A stretch of DNA of 64,000 nucleotides from Sindora glabra (taxonomy: Eukaryota; Streptophyta; Magnoliopsida; Fabales; Fabaceae), in NCBI GenBank assembly GCA_020226215.1, contig CM035234.1:48053275-48117274 (forward strand). Direction: 5' to 3'. The position numbers and the translations under genes are program-made. The notes below the pieces were generated by a model. That model did not search any database. It was not told the origin of the DNA and saw nothing but the letters and a program-made list of their open reading frames with translations. How positions within the stretch are numbered: position 1 is the stretch's first letter; every line of letters begins with the position of its first letter. This document shows, piece after piece, positions 10,641-21,405 of the stretch.

Positions 10641-13079
10641 TGCCATCTGTGAAGTAGCTCGAGGAAGAAGATAAAGCAAAGGACCACCATAAATGAAACT
10701 CTCATCACTAGAAGAAGTAAGCCTTTCACGACTCATGGAGATGCCCATAATATAACAGCTTCAACAATGCTTGTTGAAGGTCTTTAGTAACTCAAGTCTC
10801 GAAATCTACCATTTTGTTTTGCTTTATTTTCCTTTTATTTCTTTCATAATTTGTTTTCAATTTTTTGTTAAAAAAAAAAAGAATTGGTGATATGAAAAAA
10901 ATACATCTAGATCAGCATAAGTTTGTCCACATTAGCATTTCCATCCAAGGATTTAATGGGCAAAGAATGAAGGTTGACATTGAATGAATCTATGTCTTTT
11001 AGGGATTAAATTAAGAAAGTATATTAAATAAAGACTAAAATAACACAAAGTGTATGTGTCAAGGATGAAAATGAGTGTTTAGTCATTATTTTTTTTCCTT
11101 TCTCTTTTAATGTAAATGTAATGAATAAAAAATATGTCATGAGCAAATATCACAAGGAGCATAATGAAGAGTATGTTAATCTAAGTACTAGTTAGAAGTG
11201 TAAGAAATGTCACTATCTTCAATGAATTATCCCCTATGTCAACATTTAACAAACTCTTTTCCTCTAAGATGCATGAACTTTGGCTCTGAAATGCATAAAC
11301 AAAGCAAGGTGCACAAGGTGTAGGTAGCAAAAAAATATAAACCCAATGATTAAAAAAGAGTAGTTTTTTAAGAGAGAGAGAAAAGAGCAATGTAAACTAT
11401 GAATTGTTGTTATGTTCAAATAAGTTAGAGAAAATATGTATTTATAAATAGGAAAAAGATTTAATTTTAAAATAAAGGATAAATGTTTTGTAACAGCCAA
11501 ATTTTATGTTTATAATAACTAAATAATACTAAAATTATCTAAAATAAATCTATAATTATCTATAATAGTAACTAATTGAAAATCTTTAATAGTCACATAA
11601 TTAACAAGAGAATGTGATAATTATACAAAATATTATAACTAAAATAAAAAGTTATTTATATTATTAAAATAGAGTTTGATTTGTACCATATGGTATCCTA
11701 TTGTGGTTGTTTTGTGCCATGTAAGATCATAAGGTGAAATATTTTTTCACTTCTTTTAATTATGTAATATTAAAAAAAAACAAGTATTATTTTACATTCT
11801 CTAGAATCAAATCCATAACTTATAATATATAACCTATAACCTATATTATAGAACTATGAATTGATACCACTAAACCAATTATCTTAATTATTATTTTATC
11901 CTCTAAGTTAAGGTGATTAATATATCCAATTATTTAAATTACAATTTTACAAACTTTTACTATAATAAATAATATATATTTATTAACAAATTTAAATAGA
12001 TAATTATTTTGTATATAAATAAAAATAAAAAATTATATTCATTAAGCTTTTATCTTTTTTAGTTTACTCATACATTTATATTTTCTTTTAAAGATTTTAT
12101 AATAGTTTCTAAATTTATTATATTTATATTTATATGTTCGTTTGATAATGTAAATTTTTTATAATATTCATTAATGTGTCAAACTAATAAATAAACATAA
12201 AATAAAAAATAAATATTAACTTAAATTTAATTTTTCACATGCATTACATAATATTATGGTAGCTAATATAATAATTAATTTTATTTTCAAAATTATTATA
12301 TAATAATAGTATATAAATATTATTTAATTTTAATTTTTTAATAAGTTAAACACTAATTCATATATAATCCGGATTCACTTACTAATCTCTTAACATATCA
12401 CATATTTTTCAATGGAGTATAGATTATGCTTCCGGGTTTGGACAACTCCCCAGCTTGTCAGGAGATAAGAGACATGGAAAATGAAAACTTCGTAGTTGCT
12501 TCCTAGAGTGCGGACCACTTTGACTAATGGTGAAGATAAGGATTAAAGAATCATGACATACATAAAATTTCACAATTTCTTCAGATTATAATAGCGTCTC
12601 TTTACATGCTGAAAAATATTTATATAAGTATATCGGACTGTATCATTCTTAAATATTATTAATTAAAAATATGTAAATTCATTTTATTCAATACTTAATT
12701 ATAAATTGGTTTAACTTGCATTTGAATAGCTTGATTATTAGATAATTCAAACTAATTCGTAATTAATTATTGAATAAAATATACTCACATATTTTTAATT
12801 AATGACATTTAAATAATAACACCTGAAATAGATTTTAGCTCGGTAAGTATTTATCTTACGCTATATAAACTTATCAAAGGCAAACATTAGACTTAATTCT
12901 TTGAGAAGACTAATTCTATTTACAGTAGTCATTTGCTTTATTTTCATACCAAAGAATCTCCTTTTGATCTATCTTTAGCTTTCACCAGCTCTGCAATAGA
13001 AGGTGTCTTTTCATTTTTTGTTTAAAAAAATTATGAAAAAATTACTTAATTTAATAAAATAATTACTTAAGTAAATAAT
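10641..13079. other. AT-rich spacer, no gene recognised
   Basis: Contains a short leader-like stretch after the possible LTR, then A/T-rich DNA. A slightly GC-richer patch at about 12420-12550 has no recognisable product. Short frames on both strands near 11.2-11.5 kb overlap one another and show no family resemblance. Confidence 0.6.
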
Positions 13080-13084
13080 ATATA

Positions 13085-13398
13085 TGTTATAAATATATTT
13101 ATGTGAATATTCATCATATCCTTTAATTTATCTATTGATTGTTATAATTTTAAGTTTGGTCTTATCTATCTTATCTGTGATTGTAATAAATGATAAATAA
13201 TTACTGATAAGTGAGAATTAATTATTAGAGATAATCATTATTATCAATTGTAATAATTATTGTCTAGTGTTCAAGGGATTTATAAATATCAAAGATTGTG
13301 AAAAATGTTTATACATACAAAGTAAAGAAAACTCTTTCTTTCGTTCTATTCTCTTCTTTTATTTTTTTTTTTACTATTCTACTTTTATTTTTATAACA
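13085..13398 (+). repeat. Copia 5' LTR
   Basis: Aligns along its length with the 3' LTR at 20334-20619. Shared blocks include AAATATATTTATGT at the start, TTTATCTATTG, TTAAGTTTGG, GATAATTATCATTATTAATTG-like sequence, and the end ATTTTTATAACA. It begins TGTTAT and ends in CA, as LTRs do. Confidence 0.8.
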
Positions 13399-13420
13399 CA
13401 TTATTAGTATAAATTTTTTT
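13399..13420 (+). other. Degenerate Copia primer-binding site
   Basis: Immediately after the LTR, ACACATTATTAGTATAAATT can be read as a decayed ACACGTTATCAGCACGAA, the primer-binding site of a common group of plant Copia elements. All the differences but one are C-to-T or G-to-A transitions. Confidence 0.6.
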
Positions 13421-14184
13421 AAATTTTATTTTTCAGATTCTTTTATAAATTTATATATCCCTTATTTTGAGCTCATTCTCAAATTTTATTTAATAATTTT
13501 ACAATTTTAAAAGTGTGATTGAATATTGTTTTACTTGATGGTTTCGATTTATAGATTATGATGTTTTATTTTCCCATGACAGCTTCTCGCCTCCATCTTC
13601 ACTTATCAAATTGGAGTTTCTTTCTTTATTTTTGTGATTTCCATGATATGAGAATGCAATTTTGTTGAGATTATGGCTTCAGTATTTTAGCCATAATGGC
13701 ATAACCTTTTAGCGATTCTGTAGTGTGTGTGGTTGACATTTAGTTTCACAGTATATATCTCCTAATTCTGAAATGAGGGGGGACCAAATTCAAGGATCCT
13801 TAACATCGTATTTCATAGTGTGAATACCTTGGAATGCTTGAAAATATGAGCTTGATTGTTTAGACTTATCACAAGGGTGTAAAACAAATTGTAGGTCCGC
13901 GGGCTTTACGGGTAATCTGTAGATATGGGGCAATCCAGTATTTTTTTTTTATAGAAATTTTAATCCAATATATAATAAACTATTATAATTTTTTATGCTT
14001 ATTTGATTAATTAATTACATAAACCAAAAAAAATTTAATTAATAAATTATAATTTATAAAAAAATATTTTTAATTTAATTCAATCTAATGTTCCCTTAAA
14101 CATGTCTTTTCCACTTTCAAAGTTTGATAATTAATTTTTGCATATACTTCTAATCATTTAATTATTTTTAATTTAAAAAAAAAA
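13421..14184. other. Copia leader / possible gag remnant
   Basis: No open gag. The translation SSLIKLEFLSL near 13600 resembles the start of Copia gag proteins (SNLSKLEFVALD) but then decays. The rest is AT-rich with no other feature. Confidence 0.3.
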
Positions 14185-14256
14185 GATGTGAGTTAACTAC
14201 GAGCCACTAGTGATCTTTTACAATCTTGACTAAATATATCTATTTTAAATGCGAGT

Positions 14257-16027
14257 ATGGCGAATTTGCTCATTGGTGAGAGCTGGAGGATGCTGGACGA
14301 AGGCTTTCCCCCATTGGCATCAGCGACCCAAAAATCCAAAGAGGAAATCGATTTGCTGAAATAGAGTACAAAGAAGGTCAAACGATATCAGAGTGGCTTT
14401 GAGGATGGAAACCCTTCTTGCGTCTTGGAGGAAGATGATTCCTGGGACCAGATATGGAAGATGAACACGCAGGGCAACCAATTATGTATAAATCTAAGTT
14501 ACTAGGACTGTTAGTAACGAGGGGTTTGGAGAATTTAATCAGCTATGATCAAAATCCAAAAGAGTCTTCTAATACAGAGGAGTTTATCAACATGCGGCAT
14601 AATAGTGACTCAGATCAGGATGATGAGGTAAATAATGATGAGATTACTGTGGTTGACGAAATACTAGATGGCAAAAGGCTTTGTCCGGTTTTGAGTTAAA
14701 CAGAATTCGAAAGCCATGGAGAAATTGTCTAATCATCAAACTTCTTTGGAGAACGGTAGGATTTCGGTACTTGGAAAGGAAGTTATACCAATTGTGGCGA
14801 GGGATTAATACTTTTGAATTAGTTAACTTGGGCCATGACTATTATCTAGTCAAATTGTCTAGTAGTAATGATAGAGAATTTATTTTGACCGGTGGTCCAT
14901 GGGTGATTCTTGATCATTACTTGTCAGTGCAAGACTGGGTACCGAATTTCAATCCAGCAATAGCAAGTATTTATTAAGTTGCGATTTGGGTGAGGTTCCT
15001 AAAGTTGGAATTAGAGTATTATAATCGGAGATGCCTTAAAGCTATTGGCAACCACATAGGGAAGCTAGTAAAGATTGACTACATGACGGAAGAACGAGCT
15101 AGAGGTAAATATGCTCGTATTTGTGTACTTATTAATCTGAATGAACCTTTATTGCCACAAATCAGAGTAGGATATAAGGACATAAGGATAGAATACGAGG
15201 GGATTTATTTGATTTGTTTCACTTGTGGTCGATATGGCAATTATGAGGAAGGTTGCAATCTCAAAAGGAGTACTTCAGAACATAGGAGCCCTGACACCAT
15301 TCCTATTCAGGAAAGATCTGTAGGGTAGAGCGAGGTACTTAAGGAGAATGCAAATAGACCATATCAATCTCCTGATATGCAATATGGGGACTAGATGGTG
15401 GTACAAAAGCCTAACAAGAGGAATAAAAGGGGGCAAAATCAAAATCCAATGGGAAACAAAACTGATGGCTCTTGTTTCTCTACTCTGACCAATCCAATTT
15501 TTGATGCTGCACAAGGGGTCCATGATAAACTAATCCCTGGTAACACTCAAGACAAGGAGGGCGAGAATGAGAATTGTAACCCTAATAGGTCCATTAAAAA
15601 TCGGCCAAAGACTGGACTTAAAAAGGAAAAGACCAGAGTTAATATTAGTATCTAGGATGCCAATCATATAGTTTTACAGGCTTTCAATCTTAATAAAGAA
15701 ACTACTTTAAACAAGTCAATGCAAGAAAGTATTCGTAAGAACAACTTAGCTACTTATGGAAGCCAACATACCAATGAAACTTCAATGGCCAAGCAAGATG
15801 TAGTTATACAAGTGGATCCAAAGGTGGATTCTACTGTCTATAACTATATTTTATCAGATACTAATATGAATGTTAACTCCTTGGGGCATCTACCAGATTT
15901 GCAGGATTCTGGAGGAATTATGGCCTATGTACAAGAAAATTTAATTTCAAGGGTGCTAGAAACCCCTTATAAGGAGATTGATGGTATGCCTATGGACACT
16001 ATACCAGTAAATCAGCTGGTGTCATAG
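14257..16027 (+). pseudogene. LINE ORF1 protein (DUF4283-type RNA-binding, CCHC knuckle), broken
   Basis: ORF1 proteins of plant L1 elements bind the element's RNA. A plausible start is the ATG at 14257 (MANLLIGESWRMLDEGFPPL). Frame changes occur before 14454 and again near 14685. The DUF4283-like domain is clear at about 14700-14960: NCLIIKLLWRTVGFRYLERK, then VNLGHDYYLVKLSS and LTGGPWVILDHYL. It is followed by KLVKIDYMTEERARGKYARI and the zinc-knuckle region YEGIYLICFTCGRYGNYEEG with Cys-Cys spacing retained; the knuckle's His reads Asn (YGNYEEGC against YGHxxxxC). In-frame stops at 14975, 15326, 15392 and 15653 break the main frame, which ends at the TAG 16025-16027. Confidence 0.85.
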
Positions 16028-16077
16028 TCTTAAATGGCCTCTAGTCCTTTTCTTGGACTGTAATTTTATACTATCTG

Positions 16078-18860
16078 ATGAATAAAGTCATTTGCTGGAA
16101 TTGCAAGGGTGTTAGTAACCCCGATTTTATTGCTTAAGCCAAGAACTTATTGTCATAGCATAAAATTGAGATACTAGCTTTACTTGAAACTAAAACTTCA
16201 ATTACTAGGGCTCTAACGATCTTTAAGAATCTAGATTTCCAACAATTCCATATTTAAGAAGGAAGAGGCCTGGCTGAAGGTATTTGGATAGGTTGGAGAA
16301 ATAATGATTTTAAGATTTCTATGCATTGTAGTTTTTCCCAAGCCGTCACTTTAAGAGTTGAAGAGGATCATGACAATAAATGGCTCTTGTCCATAGTATA
16401 TATGAGCCTGTAGCCTGAAACTCGAGTAGAAAGCAGAACACATCTCTATAATTTAGCCCTTCAGTTCAAAACCCCTGGATCCTAGTAGGGAATTTTAATG
16501 ACATTGCCCACTCCTCAGAAAAAAAAAAGTGGTGCACTTGTTTCAGAAAAAAGATGCCAAGAATTTGCAGACTGGATCAATCACTATAGTTTGATAGACC
16601 TTGGCTAGCAAGGATCCCACTTCACATGGAAGGGCCTTTTGAGGGAAGGATATGGATGAATTTTTGAGGTTGGATAAAGCTTTATGTAATGATGCCTAGA
16701 AGCAATGCTATGAAGAAGCCATAGTGCGAGTGCTCCCCAGAGTTTACTCTGATCATCATCCCTTATTAATAATATTATCGGTGATAAAGCTGAGAAGGTT
16801 CACAAACCTTTCTGTTTTGAAGTAGCCTGGCTGTTACATGAGAGGTTTAAATCCTTCTTGGAGCAAAACTAGCAGAATAATCAATCCCTACCTTGTAACC
16901 TGCACAATATTCGTGCCAACCTTTTAATATGGAATAAGGAAATTTTTGGCCAAATAAAAAAAAGAAAGAATACCCTACTAGCCAGAATTAAGGGCACCTA
17001 AAGGGCCATGGAGAAATGCTGGAACCCATACTTGGATTCCCTAGAAAGAAGGCTACAGTAGGAACTTACCAATACCTTGAAACAAGAAGAAGCTTTATGG
17101 CATCAAAAATCCAGAAGTAAATGGATCCAAGATCGAGATAGAAATACTAGATTTTACCATACTGAAACTGTGATAAAAAGGTAGCATAATAGAGTGATAA
17201 TGCTCAGGAATGACAAGGTTAGTAGGTAGAGGAGAAGGAAATGACATTACATAATGATAATCCTCAAGTATCCTATTTATTGTTTGCTGATGATCTACTT
17301 CTCTTTTCTAAAGTGACTAAAGAACAAATGCAATGTATTCTGAATTATTTGAATAGCTTCTGTAGAGCCTTTGGTCAAAAGATGAATCATCAAAAAACCA
17401 AGATTCTATTTTCTAAGAATACGCTTCCTTCAACCATTAAAGAAATAACGGAGCTGAGCGGTTTCTTTCAAACTCAGAACCTAGGTAAGTATCTTGGCAT
17501 TCATTTAATGTCTGAAAGGAGTACTAAAAAGCAATTTGAGGACATTCTAGACAAAATTAAAACCAAACTAGTCAGATGGTAAACTAAAGTTCTCTCCATG
17601 GCAGGCTGAATAACATTAGCAAGGTATATCCTTACTAGTATACCTATCTACACAATGCATGTGGCTAAACTGCCCAAAGGTGTATGTTTTGAGATTAAGA
17701 AGTTAGAAAGAAATTTTATTTTGGGGCATAATGAGTCTACCCAAAAAACACATGCTGTAAGCTGGAAGAAGATTTGTCATCCTAAGAACCTTAGGGGGCT
17801 TGGGTTTAGAGAGTTGGATAAGATAAATTCTTCCTGTCTAAGGAAGAATTGTTTCAAGCTTTTATCTAGTGAAATAGCCTCTGGACTCAAGTTCTACGTG
17901 GGAAATATGGAAAGAGAAGAGATTGGCCTTTTCAACTATGTGCTTGTAATGGTGACTCAAATGTATGGAAGGCAATTGTATCAGTTCATCAATTTGTGAA
18001 AAGAGGATCTAAATGGTATATTGGCTCTAGTGAGAGAATCCGATTTTGGCAAGACTATTAGACTCACCTGGATCATCCATTGATCAATTATACCTTCTCA
18101 CCCCTCCCTCAAGATCAACTTAATCTAACTGTTAATAAATTAACTACGGACTCTAATTGAAATTGGAACTCATTAAGCAACTTCTACCTATGTGGTCATC
18201 GCACATATCCAATCCATCCACCCATCTTTGATTGAAGTAGGTCCTGACAAGTATAGCTAGGCGGGTTTGCCGAATGGGGAGTTCACTACAAAAAATGCCT
18301 ATAACTTCCTGGCTAGTGAAGAGTGGGGAATCTCAAATAACTTATGGAACCAGCTGCGGAAGATCCAAGTTCCCCCACGTATAAGGTGTTTCCTTTGGCA
18401 ATCATGTCATAGTGGACTCCTCACAAGGGACAAGACTAGTAAGTGGAATTACGGATCAAAATACTGCCATATCTGCCATCATAAAACTGAAACACCATTA
18501 CATGTACTAAGGGATTGTCCCAATGCTTCGAAAATCTGGAAGCTGCTAATAGATCTGAAGTGGATAGTGGCCTTTAATGTACTGGAGCTGTTAGATTGTT
18601 TTGTATTGAACTTGTCTAAACAGTTGGGTAATAACAAATATTGGTGTGGAAACTGGAACATTCTTAGGCAGTTTGCAATTGGTTGCTCTGGTCCTAGCAA
18701 AATAAAGAAATTCACTAACAGGATTTTACCAGACCAACTAACCCCTTGCAAGTGATTTTGTCATATGCCAGTGAAGTAGTACAAGTAGAGGAAAATCTCT
18801 CCCTAGCTCGATGTAGACTAGTAGGCAGTATTGCAATGCAATGGAAGTGCAAAATTTGAG
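16078..18860 (+). pseudogene. LINE ORF2 (endonuclease, reverse transcriptase, zf-RVT), broken
   Basis: ORF2 encodes the endonuclease and reverse transcriptase that copy the LINE. It starts MNKVICWNCKGVSNPDF at 16078. Endonuclease motifs follow across frameshifts: ILALLETKTS, then PWILVGNFNDI near 16475, where the catalytic Asp of GDFN reads Asn, and later SDHHPLL. The linker and start of the reverse transcriptase are present to about 17220, then the frame jumps to YLLFADDLLLFSK at about 17274, so most of the fingers/palm region, several hundred residues, is deleted. The catalytic FADD is intact. KTHAVSWKKICHPKNLRGLG lies at 17737-17799. The zf-RVT domain (PPRIRCFLWQSC, HICHHKTETPLHVLRDCP) is at about 18380-18520. 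RNase H is absent. Confidence 0.85.
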
Positions 18861-18889
18861 TTTACTTGTAAAATAAAGAAATAATCGGA

Positions 18890-20125
18890 AGGTGTTAAGC
18901 TAATAAAATATCCTATAAGTGTAAAGCTAGTAAGATACAAATATATAATTGTATTATGATGATGAAAAAATTTTAGTTGTAAAAGGAAAATATGATTTAT
19001 AACACAAAGGTCTTTGTAAAGATTATCATTGATTATGAGAAATATTTATTTTTATATGATGGAAACAAATTTTTTGGTAATATATTAAAACTTAAAATAC
19101 ATCTAATAGATTTAATTATATTCTATTTCATGTGTGATAATTAACAATAATATTATAATCCTTAAAGGATTTTAGATGCCCAAAGCATGCAATTTGAATA
19201 TTTAAGAAATATATTTAATTCAATTACAAAGATCTTTACATAAATTTAAGATTAATGTATTACAATTGTCCTAGTTGAATATATACATATATATATTCAT
19301 ATATGTATGTATGTATATAATTCTTTGTATTGATATATGAATGTGAATTGCTATATGTATTGATAATTTAAATATTATTAAAACTCATGAAGAGCTTCCA
19401 AATGTGGTAGAGTATTTGAAAATAGAGTTTGAGATGAAAGATTTTAAAAAATTAAGTTTTATCTTAACTTGTAGATAAAACATTTAAATGATGGAATATT
19501 TGTTCATCAATCAAAATGGAAAGATCCTTCTACATGAATAAATTATATCCACTGAGTGTCCTAATTATTATTCAATCACTTAGTATTAATAAGGATCTAC
19601 TTCGAACTCCAAAAAATAATGAAAATTTTCATAGTCTTGAAGTACCATATCTTAGTATAATTGATGCACCAAAGCATTTTATTAATTACACATTACACTT
19701 GTCTTTATACAACTTTTTAGAATGTTTATTCGTAAAATATAACACTTTTTCAATCAAAAGATATTGAAACAAAACTAAGTATATGTTTTTGGTATCTTTA
19801 TAAAATAATGATATGAAATTATTTTATTTGTAAGAATTTTGAGTCATAACTATTTAGTTACACAAATGCATATGTTTGATTTATACAAAGTTTAATTTCA
19901 TATTACTATTTATGATGATATATCCATATCATATTTCTTGGTAAGATATATTATAATTGCAATTTTTTTGACATATATGTAATAAGTGAAGAATTAATTC
20001 CCTTGAATTTCAAGGAGGAAATTTCAACAAATTTATATGAAAGTAATGCTATATATCAAAGCTCAATTGTAGAGATAATGTATAAAAGGAGATAACCCTT
20101 TTTATACTTACAAAAAGATTACAGT
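18890..20125 (+). pseudogene. Copia pol relic: reverse transcriptase and RNase H
   Basis: Translations in changing frames follow the order of Copia pol. VKLVRYKYIIVL (VKPVGYKWVF in the family) is followed by IIDYEKYLFLYDGNKF (GIDYEETYSPVMDGNTF), MPKACNLNI (about 19175), LIQLQRSLY, then AICIDNLNIIKTHEELP (about 19347-19400), in which the catalytic YVDD box reads CIDN, and FEMKDFKKLSFIL. After a frameshift come the segments KLYPLS and LEVPYLSIIDAPKHFINYT (19540-19700), KRYWNKTKY (TKRHWNGIKH) and, near 20035-20090, LYESNAIYQ (LYEDNAACI). It runs up to the 3' LTR in the same orientation, confirming that LTRs and pol belong together. At least one integrase/gag-sized segment is missing upstream. 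Confidence 0.8.
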
Positions 20126-20333
20126 AATTGATCATGGTAATAGGTTTGTTCAATTGATCCTTGGTTGAATTGTTAGTTAAGATATTGACATAGATTTTTA
20201 GTGATATTTTCAACAAGAAAAATTAAGTTCATGCCATACTCTCTTTTTCTTTGACTATAATTTTTTTCTATTGAACTTTTTTTATAAAGCTTTTAACAAG
20301 GAAAATTATTACAAAGTGAATATCCAAGAAGAG

Positions 20334-20619
20334 TATTGTAAATATATTTATGTAGATAATTATTATATCTTTTTGATTTATCTATTGGTTATTGTAATAT
20401 TAAGTTTGGCCTTATTTACAATTGTAACCAATGATAGATAATTATTAATAAATGATAATTATTGATTAAAGATAATTATCATTATTAATTGTGATAATTA
20501 TCATTTAGAGGGCCTATAAAAACTAAGTATGGTGAAATAGCTTTATACATTAGAAAATTCTTCTTTTATTTTATTCTTTTCTTTTATTTTTCTATTATTC
20601 AAATTTTATTTCTATAACA
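20334..20619 (+). repeat. Copia 3' LTR
   Basis: Partner of the LTR at 13085-13398. It begins TATTGTAAATATATTTATG and ends TATAACA, followed by the 5-bp ATATA target duplication. The upstream stretch 20215-20333 (TTTTCAACAAGAAAAATTAA and onward) fits the polypurine tract and 3' untranslated zone of such elements. Confidence 0.8.
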
Positions 20620-20904
20620 ATATATTAATTTTAAATTTTTTATAATTTAAATATATAATTTTTTAAAGTTTAGAAAGATAAAAATACAAGAACTTCAAAA
20701 TTAAAAATAAAATATTTTACATTTTTCTTAATTATAATTATTGTATACACCAAGCATTTTAGCTAATATTTACCTTTTTTATTTTCTTTTCATTTTTTTA
20801 TCACATGCATATAAGCATAGGAAAGAAAGAAAATTCTATAATTTATGATTAATGTAGTGTTATATTAATACATTATCAAATTTGATCATTACTACAGAAT
20901 AAAA

Positions 20905-21405
20905 AATTACTTTCAGTGATAACAAAAGTTATCACAAAAGGTTGATATTTTGTCACAAAATATTTTTAGTGACAACAAAATTTTTGTATCAAAAAACTCT
21001 GTTGCTACAAGTTTTTGTAACAAAAAATGATGCTTGTCACAACAAGCTTCTATTTTATGACAAGGTATGTTATCATTGAAAGTTAGTACTTTTTGTGACA
21101 ATTAAATTATGTTATCACTAAAAATTATATTAGTGACAAATTTTGTTGTCACTATAAGATTAACATTCAACGACAAAAAGATATTATTGTCACTAATCAA
21201 TGACTTTAGTGACTATTGTTTTTGTCACAAAAGCTCTTTTTAGTGATAACATCTTTATATTATCACTAAAAACATAATATTTGTGACAACCAATATTGTC
21301 ACTAGAGCCTTTTTTTGTGTTAACATTTTTATGTTATCGCTAAAAATATAATATTTGTGACAATTATTATTACTACTAAAAATTTTGGTCACCAAAATTT
21401 ATATC
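20905..21405. repeat. CACTA subterminal repeat block, left
   Basis: About 500 bases with many copies, in both orientations, of a TTAGTGACAACA / TGTTGTCACTAA-type motif and the variant TTAGTGATAACA. Such blocks are the transposase-binding sites of En/Spm-type elements. Confidence 0.8.

Larger units (their letters stand above)
14185..18865 (+). mobile_element. L1-type LINE, internally deleted and 3'-truncated
   Basis: Contains an ORF1 relic (14257-16027) followed after 50 bases by an ORF2 relic (16078-18860), both on the plus strand, as in plant L1-clade elements. It ends between the zinc-finger domain and the RNase H domain, so the normal 3' end and poly(A) tail are missing. Copia pol sequence resumes within about 30 bases. 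The outer limits are approximate. Confidence 0.8.
13085..20619 (+). mobile_element. Copia LTR retrotransposon, decayed, with a LINE inside it
   Basis: Two related sequences at 13085-13398 and 20334-20619, both beginning with degenerate TGTTGTAAATATATTTATG and ending TATAACA, are LTRs in the same orientation. They are flanked outside by ATATA at 13080-13084 and ATATA at 20620-20624, a perfect though low-complexity 5-bp target duplication. A primer-binding-site remnant follows the left LTR, and a Copia reverse transcriptase/RNase H relic precedes the right LTR. The gag, protease and integrase parts are missing, and most of the middle is an L1-type LINE in the same orientation. The LTRs have diverged strongly (about a quarter of positions by eye), so the insertion is old. 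Confidence 0.8.

Noticed and set aside
14193..14381. 62-codon minus-strand frame
   Set aside because: Antisense of the LINE ORF1 N-terminus.
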